From: an uncultured bacterium
GTDB taxonomy: Bacteria > Actinomycetota > UBA4738 > HRBIN12
DNA: 5,634 nt
Direction of reading: 5' to 3'
NCBI GenBank assembly: GCA_937881155.1
Contig: CALGFI010000150.1
Coordinates: forward strand, 1-5,634
Shown here piece by piece: positions 1-5,525 of this stretch. A program made the translations under genes and the position numbers. The notes under the pieces were generated by a model. It was not told where the DNA came from. It worked only from the letters and a program-made list of their open reading frames with translations, and did not search any database. How positions within the stretch are numbered: position 1 is the stretch's first letter; each line of letters begins with the position of its first letter.

Positions 1-1
1 G

Positions 2-763
2 CGCGCCGCCGCGATGGGAGCGGTGCTTCTTCTGTGGTGGGCCGTCTCCGCTTCGGGCCTGTTCATCGTCGCCGTACTGCCCCCACCCGGCGAGGCGCTT
101 CGCGCGTTCGCCGACACGTTCGCGCAGGACTCACCGCCGAACCGCGAATCGCTCGTTCAGGCGACGCAGGCGAGCGTCATCCGTCTGATCGTCGGGCTCG
201 GCATCGGGGTCCTGATCGGAACGATCTTCGGTCTCGCCATGGCCGCGTCCACGGCGATCCAGCGCAGCCTCGGAAGCCTGATGTCGGGACTGCAGGCGTT
301 GCCGTCGATCTCGTGGCTGCCGCTCGCGATCATCTGGTTCGGCCTGAACGAGCGGGCGATCCTGTTCGTCGTCATCATCGCGTCGATCCCCGCCGTGGCC
401 ATCGCCGCGGCGTCGGCCATCCGGCTCGTCCCGCCGCTTCTCGTACGCGCGGGTCGCACGCTCGGAGCGAAGCGCGGGACGCTCTACGCGCGGGTCGTGT
501 TACCGGCCGCGGTGCCGGCGTATGTTGCGGGCCTCCAATCCGCGTGGGCGCTCGGCTGGCGCGCCCTCATGGCCGGGGAGCTGATCTCGACGGGTGGGAG
601 GGGACTCGGCCACCTGCTCGATGCCAACCGTCAACTGACCAGCACGTCGAACATCTTCGCCGTGATGCTCATGATCATCATCGTGGGAATGGCGGTCGAG
701 TCGCTGTTCGGCATCGTCGACAGACGTGTGAGGAGCCGCCGAGGGCTGCTCGTCAACGCGTAA
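2..763 (+). CDS. ABC transporter permease, SsuC/TauC (nitrate/sulfonate/taurine) type, 5' partial
   Basis: This is an inner-membrane permease subunit of an importer that would work with a periplasmic or lipoprotein binding protein and an SsuB/TauB-like ATPase, neither of which is in view. Numbered from the ATG at base 14, hydrophobic segments lie near residues 3-22, 54-78, 98-135, 164-190 and 213-236. The cytoplasmic EAA-type loop that docks on the ATPase is at about 146-166 (AGRTLGA...RVVLPAAVP). The GWRALMAGEL stretch and the GLGHLLDANR segment at about 197-206 are typical of the SsuC/TauC branch. The reading frame stays open to the left edge. Compared from memory with E. coli SsuC, about 15 more N-terminal residues would be expected, and no ribosome site precedes the ATG at 14, so the true start is probably outside the window. 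The substrate (sulfonate, taurine, nitrate, a thiamine precursor or other) cannot be told from the permease. Confidence 0.9.
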   Translation, partial: RAAAMGAVLLLWWAVSASGLFIVAVLPPPGEALRAFADTFAQDSPPNRESLVQATQASVIRLIVGLGIGVLIGTIFGLAMAASTAIQRSLGSLMSGLQALPSISWLPLAIIWFGLNERAILFVVIIASIPAVAIAAASAIRLVPPLLVRAGRTLGAKRGTLYARVVLPAAVPAYVAGLQSAWALGWRALMAGELISTGGRGLGHLLDANRQLTSTSNIFAVMLMIIIVGMAVESLFGIVDRRVRSRRGLLVNA

Positions 764-769
764 CGGTTC

Positions 770-2101
770 TCACGGAATCGCCGCGCGCTTGAGCGCGTCC
801 GAACGCGCCTCGTGCGTCAGCTGCAGCAGCGCGTCCGACACCCGCGGCACGTGCTGATCGGGCCGTTCGATCACCTTCATCGGCTCTGGCAGCCGTTCGA
901 GATCCGCGTGGAACAGGCTGCGTGCGGTCTCCAGCGTTCGGTGCGGACCGGTTCGGCGTCCGTCCGTCATCACCGGGACGAGCAGCGGTTCGCTCTCGGC
1001 GGGGAGCGCCTCGTCGCGTAACCCGATCGTGTCGCCGTCGGGACCGCGGAAGACCTGCTTCCGGCCGGGCGACGTGGATTTCTGCGAGGAGAGCTTCATC
1101 ATCGGCCGCGCGTCGTACTCGACCAGCTTGTAGGCGGAGTCGAGCGACGGCGCGTCGGCCGAGACGCCGACGCGAGTGCCGACACCGAACGCATCGATCG
1201 GAGCGCCGCTCCGCACCAATCGATCCACCTCGATCTCGTCGAGCCCGCCGCTGACGAAGATGCGGACCTCGTGGAGCCCGGCGTCGTCGAGGATCTCGCG
1301 CGCGGCCCGACTCAGCTGGCCCAGGTCTCCGCTGTCGATCCGGATCCCCAGGTTGTCCGAGAGGCCGAGCTCCTGGATCACCTGGATCGCCGTGCGAACG
1401 CCGTTCAGCGTGTCGTACGTGTCGACGAGGAACGTCGTGCGCTCGGGGAAATCGCGCGCGAAGGTTCGGAACGCCTCGGCTTCCGTCGGGAACGACTCGA
1501 TATAGGAATGTGCCATGGTGCCGGCGACCTTCAGCCCGAGCTGGCGCGCCGCTTCGACGTTGCTGGTGGACGAGAACCCGACGATCGAACTCACTCGGGC
1601 GACCGTCATCGCCGCCTCGAGGCCCTGCGTCCGCCGGAGCGCGAAGTCGACCACGTCGCGCCCGTCCGCGGCGATCACGCATCGCGCGGCCTTCGACGCG
1701 ATCGTCGTGTGGAACGTGATCTGGTTCAGAAGGAATGGCTCGACGAGCTGAGCGACGGCGATCGGAGCGGTGATCTCGAGGAGCGGTTCGCCGGCGTGGA
1801 CGATCCGTCCCTCCGGAACCGCCCACACCTCGCCCTGGAACCGGAGTCCGGCGAACGCGTCGACCACGTCGCGCGGGAAGTTCAGAACGTCCTCCAGGTA
1901 GTCGAGGTCGCGCTCCGGGAAGTCGAACGTCTCCAGGAACTCCAGGCACGGCTCGAGCCCGGCCGACACGAGGAACCCCCGCGTGGGCGGGAGCGTCCGG
2001 ACGAATAGGCTGAACGTTGCCTCCTGTCGCATCCCGCGACGCAGGTAGCTCGCGGCCATGTTGAGCTCGTACAGGTCCGTGAGCAGCGCGCTCGGCGGCA
2101 T
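770..2101 (-). CDS. pncB: Nicotinate phosphoribosyltransferase
   Basis: The enzyme joins nicotinate to PRPP, with ATP hydrolysis, to give nicotinate mononucleotide: the first step of the Preiss-Handler NAD salvage route, in the cytoplasm. Family marks are visible in order: TDLYELNM at residues 8-15, DFALRRTQG at 152-160, GTMAHSY at 194-200, DTYDTLNG at 227-234, RIDSGDL at 254-260, SGGLDE at 284-289 and FGVGT at 305-309. H198 sits where the family's phosphorylated histidine is expected. The length, 443 residues, is normal. The ATG at 2101 is preferred because the family motif begins only seven residues later and a TANNNT box lies exactly seven bases upstream, which suggests a leaderless message; no Shine-Dalgarno sequence is seen. 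The gene is divergent from the ureohydrolase operon and convergent with the permease, six bases apart. Nothing looks broken or missing. Confidence 0.96.
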   Translation of the reverse strand: MPPSALLTDLYELNMAASYLRRGMRQEATFSLFVRTLPPTRGFLVSAGLEPCLEFLETFDFPERDLDYLEDVLNFPRDVVDAFAGLRFQGEVWAVPEGRIVHAGEPLLEITAPIAVAQLVEPFLLNQITFHTTIASKAARCVIAADGRDVVDFALRRTQGLEAAMTVARVSSIVGFSSTSNVEAARQLGLKVAGTMAHSYIESFPTEAEAFRTFARDFPERTTFLVDTYDTLNGVRTAIQVIQELGLSDNLGIRIDSGDLGQLSRAAREILDDAGLHEVRIFVSGGLDEIEVDRLVRSGAPIDAFGVGTRVGVSADAPSLDSAYKLVEYDARPMMKLSSQKSTSPGRKQVFRGPDGDTIGLRDEALPAESEPLLVPVMTDGRRTGPHRTLETARSLFHADLERLPEPMKVIERPDQHVPRVSDALLQLTHEARSDALKRAAIP

Positions 2102-2107
2102 GTCGTA

Positions 2108-2113
2108 AGGCTA
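2108..2113 (-). promoter_or_regulatory. -10 box of a leaderless pncB promoter
   Basis: Read on the minus strand, TAGCCT is followed by six bases (TACGAC) and then the ATG of pncB. This fits the actinobacterial TANNNT -10 motif, with the first transcribed base expected at the A of the start codon. No Shine-Dalgarno sequence stands before the ATG, as expected for a leaderless message. I find no convincing -35 hexamer at the usual distance. That transcription really starts at 2101 is inferred. Confidence 0.55.
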
Positions 2114-2131
2114 CCGAGGGTGCGCGGTCCG

Positions 2132-2161
2132 TGGACGCGCCGAGTGCGTCACGGGTAGCGT
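2132..2161 (+). promoter_or_regulatory. Promoter of the ureohydrolase-metallopeptidase-tadA operon
   Basis: A -35-like TGGACG at 2132-2137 (four of six bases of TTGACA) is followed after 18 bases by a -10-like TAGCGT at 2156-2161. The GTG start is at 2171, so the expected transcript would begin about three bases before it or at it: nearly or fully leaderless. An in-frame TAG at 2156 shows that the coding region cannot start further upstream. The same two hexamers recur before the second CNB gene at the right end of the window. The hexamer GCTACC at 2110-2115 and its inverse GGTAGC at 2154-2159 give this divergent region a partly mirrored layout, with one -10 box at each end. Confidence 0.5.
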
Positions 2162-2170
2162 GCCGCTGCC

Positions 2171-3208
2171 GTGACCGACGCGCCCGACTTCCGCATCGAG
2201 CAGAGCGAGCTCCAGGCCGAGGGTGACGAGTTCGACGAGTTCGGCTGGCAGGATCTGCCGTACCACACCGACTGGCGCGGTTCGTTCCACAAGCTGCCGT
2301 GGGCGACCGACGAGGACGCGATCCGTCGAGCAGGAGCGCAGGCAGCGATCGTGGGCGCGCCGCTCGACGACGGGACGTCCGCTCGTGCCGGCGCTCGGTT
2401 CGGACCGCGGGCCATCCGCGAGGCGCCGTACCACTGGGGAACGACCGAGGCGTGGTCGATCCAGCTCGAGGTCGAGCCGTTCCGCGAGCTCGTCGTCGTC
2501 GACGCCGGCGACGCTCCGGTCGTTCCGTCTCGACTCGAGCGGGCGCACCGCGTCATCCACGAGAAGGTGCTTCGAGTTGCTCGCGCCGGCGCGATCCCGA
2601 TCGTGCTCGGTGGAGACCATTCGATCACCTATCCGTCCGCGGCCGCGGTCGCCCGTCACGTGCACCCGCGAAGGGTCGGCATCGTGCACTTCGACGCGCA
2701 CGCCGACACCGGCAACGAGGTATGGGGTTCGCTGCTGTCGCACGGCACCCCGATGCGCCGCCTCCTGGAAGAAGGTTGGGTCTCAGGGCGGAACTTCGTG
2801 CAGATCGGCCTTCGCGGCCACTGGCCCGAGCGCGAAACGTTCGAGTGGATGCGCGAGCAGGGATTCCGGTGGCACACGATGGTGGAGATCGAGGAGCGCG
2901 GGGCCGAAGCGGTGATCGCCGACGCGATCGATGAAGCGCTCGATGGTCCCGACTGCGTGTACCTGTCGGTCGACATCGACGTCGTCGATCCGGGCATGGC
3001 GCCGGGAACGGGAACGCCCGAGCCCGGTGGCATCCTGGCGCGCGAGATGCTCCGCGCGGTTCGTCAGATCGTCGGCCGAGTCGACCTCGTGGGGATGGAC
3101 GTCGTCGAGGTTTCGCCGCCGTACGACCAGAGCGAGATCACAGCGATGCTCGCGCACCGTGTCGTGCTCGAGGCGATCGGCGCGCTGGCGCTCAAGGCGC
3201 GTTCGTGA
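2171..3208 (+). CDS. Ureohydrolase (agmatinase/arginase superfamily)
   Basis: A binuclear manganese enzyme that hydrolyses a guanidino compound to an amine plus urea, in the cytoplasm. Metal-site motifs are complete: GGDHS with H150, DAHAD with D175, H177 and D179, and SVDIDVVDP with D268 and D270. The glycine-rich VGAPLDDGTS at 61-70, ARFGPRAIR at 75-83, SHGTP with H191, and GTGTPEPGG with E284 also match the family. The length of 345 residues is slightly long, because about 55 residues precede the VGAP motif. The DPGMAPGTGTPEPGG form fits the agmatinase-like branch rather than true arginase, but related guanidinobutyrases, guanidinopropionases and guanidine hydrolases share it, so the substrate stays open and I give no symbol. 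The start is GTG; an in-frame stop at 2156 excludes a longer form. The gene leads a three-gene operon and shares a GTGA overlap with the next gene. Confidence 0.93.
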   Translation: MTDAPDFRIEQSELQAEGDEFDEFGWQDLPYHTDWRGSFHKLPWATDEDAIRRAGAQAAIVGAPLDDGTSARAGARFGPRAIREAPYHWGTTEAWSIQLEVEPFRELVVVDAGDAPVVPSRLERAHRVIHEKVLRVARAGAIPIVLGGDHSITYPSAAAVARHVHPRRVGIVHFDAHADTGNEVWGSLLSHGTPMRRLLEEGWVSGRNFVQIGLRGHWPERETFEWMREQGFRWHTMVEIEERGAEAVIADAIDEALDGPDCVYLSVDIDVVDPGMAPGTGTPEPGGILAREMLRAVRQIVGRVDLVGMDVVEVSPPYDQSEITAMLAHRVVLEAIGALALKARS

Positions 3209-3549
3209 AGATTGATCGCCACAGGTTCGAGGAGCTCGTCGCGGAGGCGGTCGATTCGATGCCACCGTGGGTGCTCGAGCGCCTTGAGAACGTCGAGATC
3301 ATGATCGAGGACCGGCCTCCGCCCGGTGAGCCGGGCCTGCTCGGCCGATACCACGGGATCCCCCTCACCGAACGGCAGTACTACGCCGGCGTGCTCCCGG
3401 ACACGATCACGCTGTATCGGCGGACGATCTCGCGCATCGCACGTGACGAGGACGAGCTTCGCCGCGCGATCGTCCACACGGTCGAGCATGAGATCGCGCA
3501 CTTCTTCGGTATCTCGGACGAGCGGCTTCGCGATCTCGACGCGTACTGA
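3205..3549 (+). CDS. Small zinc metallopeptidase family protein (zincin type, PF06262/DUF1025)
   Basis: A compact single-domain protein of 114 residues, normal for this family of minimal zinc peptidases. The active-site helix reads HTVEHEIAHFFGISDERL at 91-108. H95 and H99 are the zinc histidines, E96 the catalytic glutamate, and with G102 and D105 the motif is HExxHxxGxxD, a metzincin-like arrangement with Asp as likely third ligand. No signal peptide or membrane segment is seen, so it should act in the cytoplasm. The biological substrate of the family is, to my knowledge, unknown. The GTG start overlaps the TGA of the ureohydrolase gene (GTGA), and its own TGA shares its A with the ATG of tadA (TGATG), so all three are probably translationally coupled. 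A weak AAGG lies eight bases before the start. Confidence 0.9.
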   Translation: MKIDRHRFEELVAEAVDSMPPWVLERLENVEIMIEDRPPPGEPGLLGRYHGIPLTERQYYAGVLPDTITLYRRTISRIARDEDELRRAIVHTVEHEIAHFFGISDERLRDLDAY

Positions 3550-4019
3550 TGGGCGACGAGCCCGCAGCGGCGCGACACGACCGAGCGATGATGGAGCTCG
3601 CGCTCGAGGACGCGAGGCTTGCGCTGGGATGGGGCGACGTGCCGATCGGCGCTGTCGTCGCGCGGGGCGATGAGATCCTCGGCCGCGCGGGGAACGCTCG
3701 AGAGCGCGACAACGATCCGACGGCGCACGCCGAGATCCTGGCGATTCGAGCGGCGGCCGCGTCGTTGCGGTCGTGGCGACTCACGGGCTGCGCGATCTAT
3801 GTGACGCTCGAGCCGTGCGCGATGTGCGCCGGTGCGCTCGTGCTGGCGAGGCTCGACCGGCTCGTGTTCGGCGCGATGGATCCGAAAGCGGGCTTCGCCG
3901 GATCGCTCGGCGATCTCACGCGCGATCCCCGACTGAATCATCGGCTCGAGGTTGAGTCAGGTGTTTTGGAGTCTGACGCTGCCAGGCTCCTCAGGCAGTT
4001 CTTTGAGGCGAGGCGCTAG
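3549..4019 (+). CDS. tadA: tRNA-specific adenosine deaminase TadA
   Basis: It deaminates adenosine 34 of tRNA-Arg(ACG) to inosine, which lets one tRNA read CGU, CGC and CGA codons. The protein of 156 residues has the cytidine/adenosine deaminase core: GDVPIGAVV at 29-37, GNARERDNDPTAHAE with zinc ligand H60 and proton-shuttle E62, and LEPCAMCAGA with zinc ligands C90 and C93. DPKAGFAGSL at 111-120 also fits TadA. The C-terminal helix ends in FFEARR, as is usual. The ATG overlaps the stop of the metallopeptidase gene by one base. The last stretch, about 3940-4019, is less GC-rich than the rest (35 of 60 in 3961-4020) and overlaps the end of the opposite-strand DUF429 gene by 29 bp. The nearby tRNA-Ser(CGA) is not a TadA substrate. 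Confidence 0.96.
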   Translation: MGDEPAAARHDRAMMELALEDARLALGWGDVPIGAVVARGDEILGRAGNARERDNDPTAHAEILAIRAAAASLRSWRLTGCAIYVTLEPCAMCAGALVLARLDRLVFGAMDPKAGFAGSLGDLTRDPRLNHRLEVESGVLESDAARLLRQFFEARR

Positions 4020-4785
4020 TCGACACAACCCCTACCGGGCCGCGCAACATTGACATTGATCCCGATTTCGGGATGTGGATCCATCCCTCGCGTGAAGCTG
4101 CTTCGCGCTCCGCGTCGGGAATGGCGATGACTTCCTTCAACGCGGCCGCACGAGCCACGAGCGCAGCGATCAGTGCATCGAACGCGTCGTCGGAGTGCTC
4201 GCACAGAGCCTGAAACTGTGTCGGGATCGAAAGCCAGTCACGCGTCGCGGCGACGACCTGGGCGAGCAACCCAATGCGTTCGTCTCGATGGTTCGTAGCT
4301 TTGTACCCTTTGTACGGAAGATCCCACTGGCGCAGGGCGGCTGCGGGATACACCTCGACGGCCCGGCCCGACCCGTCCAGCGGCGCACGCCTTGCTGATA
4401 GCAACGCCGCGGCGCGCATAGTCGGGATCCCGATCCGATCGGTCGAGACGGATAGCGGCCAAAGACCAGTCTGCTGCCAGACGTGGATGTCCGTTCGACG
4501 GAAGCGGAACGCGCGAATATCGGCGTGGCGATAGTCGCTCGGCCAGTCGCCGTTCTTCGAGTGATGGAACACGGCGTCGGCGAATGCCGTTGGCCAGCCG
4601 AACGGAACGTCCAGACCCGTCTTCGCGATGTCGTCGTCAGTGAGAAGCCGATTGATCGCCTCGTCAGTGATGCCGACTTCCAGGGCGGAAACCCATCCGC
4701 GTCCGCCGCTCCACGTGATGACGCACGAAGCCGTCTTCCGGTCTTGAGAGGAGAGATCGACTCCGGCGGTCGGCGAGGTTGCCAT
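3991..4785 (-). CDS. DUF429 family protein (predicted RNase H-fold nuclease)
   Basis: The family is predicted to be nuclease-like with an RNase H fold; its real role is not established to my knowledge. Counting from the GTG at 4803, the visible marks are GVDLSS with D16, LDVPFGWP with D65, FRRTD and VWQQTGLWP at about 101-116, VEVYPAAALRQW with E150, and a late HSDDAFDALIAALVARA with D205, D206 and D209, followed by EGWIHIP. These acidic residues could form a metal site. I prefer the ATG at 4785 because the first strand then starts close to the N-terminus (MATSPTAGVDLSS); the GTG at 4803 would add six residues, and neither has a clear ribosome site. The gene follows the CNB gene on the same strand by 39 bases (21 from the GTG), so the two may be cotranscribed. 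GC falls to 53 percent at 4261-4320 and 57 percent at 4621-4680, which could mean transfer. The 3' end overlaps tadA. Confidence 0.82.
   Translation of the reverse strand: MATSPTAGVDLSSQDRKTASCVITWSGGRGWVSALEVGITDEAINRLLTDDDIAKTGLDVPFGWPTAFADAVFHHSKNGDWPSDYRHADIRAFRFRRTDIHVWQQTGLWPLSVSTDRIGIPTMRAAALLSARRAPLDGSGRAVEVYPAAALRQWDLPYKGYKATNHRDERIGLLAQVVAATRDWLSIPTQFQALCEHSDDAFDALIAALVARAAALKEVIAIPDAEREAASREGWIHIPKSGSMSMLRGPVGVVSTSASPQRTA
4059..4074. repeat. Short perfect inverted repeat inside the end of the DUF429 gene
   Basis: ATCCCGA at 4059-4065 and TCGGGAT at 4068-4074 are exact inverses with two bases between. As RNA it would fold as six base pairs with a four-base loop (ATTT or AAAT). It lies 40 bases past the tadA stop, where a terminator for the + strand operon would be useful, but no T-run follows and it is also coding (HIPKSGS on the other strand). 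It may be chance. Confidence 0.35.
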
Positions 4786-4824
4786 GTCGAGCGACCGATG
4801 CACGAGGTCGCTTCGAGGGAGCGG

Positions 4825-5238
4825 TCAGCTCTCTCGGGCGCGCGTGGCGTCGCTCTTCCGGCGTTCGTCCATGACGCCCTTGATCCGAGCGGCCACCCCG
4901 GGCATCTCGTCCTCCATCGCCCGGAAGTCACGTTCGTGCATGACGATCACGCGGAGATCGGACGTCGCGGTCACGGTCGCCGTCCTGCGCTGCTCGACGA
5001 GGAGCGCCATCTCGCCGAAGAACTCGCCCTCCCCGAGGTCGGCGACGTGCTCGCCGTCGACGAGGACCTCGGCCGTGCCCGACTCGATCACCATGAACTC
5101 GTGGGGGAACGACCCCTGATCGATGAGATCGCGTCCTTCCTTGACGTCCACCTCGTCTGCCCACCGGGCCAGGCGCTCGAGGTCTCGGCGCGAGAGGTCC
5201 CTAAACAGTGGTATGCGCTTCAGCCGGTCGGCGTCCAT
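4825..5238 (-). CDS. Stand-alone cyclic nucleotide-binding (CNB) domain protein
   Basis: The protein of 137 residues is nearly all one CNB domain of the CRP/PKA type: LFRDLSRRDLERLARWA at 11-27, the beta-roll core with IESGTAEVLVDG at 51-62, and the phosphate-binding cassette GEFFGEMALL with RRTATV at 71-89. E76 and R85 stand where the nucleotide ribose and phosphate contacts are expected, so cAMP or a related ligand is possible. No DNA-binding helix-turn-helix follows; after the cassette there is only a short charged tail. It therefore cannot be a classic CRP regulator by itself. An AGGA site (5247-5250) lies eight bases before the ATG, so, unlike pncB, this start looks Shine-Dalgarno led. 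It is divergent from tRNA-Ser and upstream of the DUF429 gene on the same strand. Its partner or target is unknown. Confidence 0.88.
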   Translation of the reverse strand: MDADRLKRIPLFRDLSRRDLERLARWADEVDVKEGRDLIDQGSFPHEFMVIESGTAEVLVDGEHVADLGEGEFFGEMALLVEQRRTATVTATSDLRVIVMHERDFRAMEDEMPGVAARIKGVMDERRKSDATRARES

Positions 5239-5277
5239 CGGCGGAATCCTGCCACAGGGGCCGGGGAGGCTGCTTGC

Positions 5278-5283
5278 TAGACT
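5278..5283 (+). promoter_or_regulatory. -10 box of the tRNA-Ser gene
   Basis: TAGACT fits TANNNT and is followed by six bases (CGCCCC) and then the first base of the mature tRNA at 5290. The spacing is the same as at pncB, so the transcript may begin at or within a few bases of the mature 5' end, leaving little or no leader for RNase P. I see no good -35 hexamer; the region 5253-5260 gives only CAGGGG-like sequence. Confidence 0.5.
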
Positions 5284-5289
5284 CGCCCC

Positions 5290-5382
5290 GGAGGCGTGCC
5301 GGAGTGGACGAACGGGACCGCCTCGAAAGCGGTTAGGGGCCTAAACCGCCCCTCGCGTGTTCGAATCACGCCGCCTCCGCCA
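5290..5382 (+). tRNA. tRNA-Ser, anticodon CGA
   Basis: This class II tRNA folds completely. The acceptor GGAGGCG (5290-5296) pairs with CGCCTCC (5372-5378), with discriminator G at 5379 as in bacterial tRNA-Ser and CCA encoded at 5380-5382. The D-stem is CCG/CGG (5299-5301 with 5313-5315). The anticodon stem is ACCGC/GCGGT around the loop CTCGAAA, giving CGA at 5324-5326, which reads UCG codons. The long variable arm has GGGGC (5336-5340) paired with GCCCC (5348-5352). The T-arm is GCGTG/CACGC with loop TTCGAAT. It has no mismatches and should be functional. Confidence 0.97.
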
Positions 5383-5407
5383 TCTGACGTGTCCGAAACG
5401 ACGGGAA

Positions 5408-5436
5408 CCGGCCGCAGTTGAACGCTGCGCGGCCGG
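5408..5436 (+). terminator. Strong GC-rich hairpin after tRNA-Ser, possible terminator
   Basis: CCGGCCGCAG at 5408-5417 can pair with CTGC (5425-5428) and GGCCGG (5431-5436), giving a ten-pair stem with a two-base bulge (GC at 5429-5430) and the loop TTGAACG. It starts 26 bases after the tRNA CCA end, a natural place for transcription to stop. There is no T-run after it, so it is not a classic intrinsic terminator; GC-rich actinobacteria often have such U-poor hairpins, but it could also be a processing structure. Confidence 0.4.
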
Positions 5437-5461
5437 GCCGTGAATGAAGAGGTAATAGCCG

Positions 5462-5490
5462 TGGACGAACGGCTCGCCGGCCGATAGCGT
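5462..5490 (+). promoter_or_regulatory. Promoter of the second CNB gene
   Basis: TGGACG at 5462-5467, a 17-base spacer, then TAGCGT at 5485-5490: the same two hexamers as before the ureohydrolase gene. The start of the transcript would be near 5497, giving a leader of about 29 bases that contains a GGAAAGGTGA ribosome site at 5505-5514. A six-pair inverted repeat (AGCCGT 5457-5462, ACGGCT 5469-5474) straddles the -35 box and could be an operator or chance. Confidence 0.45.
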
Positions 5491-5525
5491 GCGGCGATCG
5501 CGATGGAAAGGTGACGGATCCTCGT

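Noticed and set aside
753..1949. Long open frames opposite or out of frame with pncB, including a 398-codon one
   Set aside because: They are low-complexity, Arg/Gly/Pro-rich translations typical of GC-rich shadow frames, and pncB in the overlapping frame has all its family motifs.
2111..3265. Minus-strand and +1/+2 frames across the ureohydrolase gene
   Set aside because: They are Arg-rich or Ser-rich shadows with no recognisable domain; the ureohydrolase frame carries a full metal site.
4483..5280. 265-codon plus-strand frame running opposite the DUF429 and CNB genes
   Set aside because: It crosses two genes with clear family motifs on the other strand and shows no domain itself.
5355..5382. 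tRNA-Ser 3' end as an attachment site of an integrated element
   Set aside because: No repeat of the tRNA 3' end, integrase or phage-like gene appears in the window.
3549..5382. Functional link between TadA and the nearby tRNA-Ser(CGA)
   Set aside because: TadA needs an A at position 34, as in tRNA-Arg(ACG); this tRNA has C34, so their closeness says nothing about a substrate.
5383..5525. A small SRP RNA (ffs) after tRNA-Ser
   Set aside because: I looked for the conserved GGAAGGAAGCAGC-like apical loop and did not find it; only the hairpin and promoter described above are visible.
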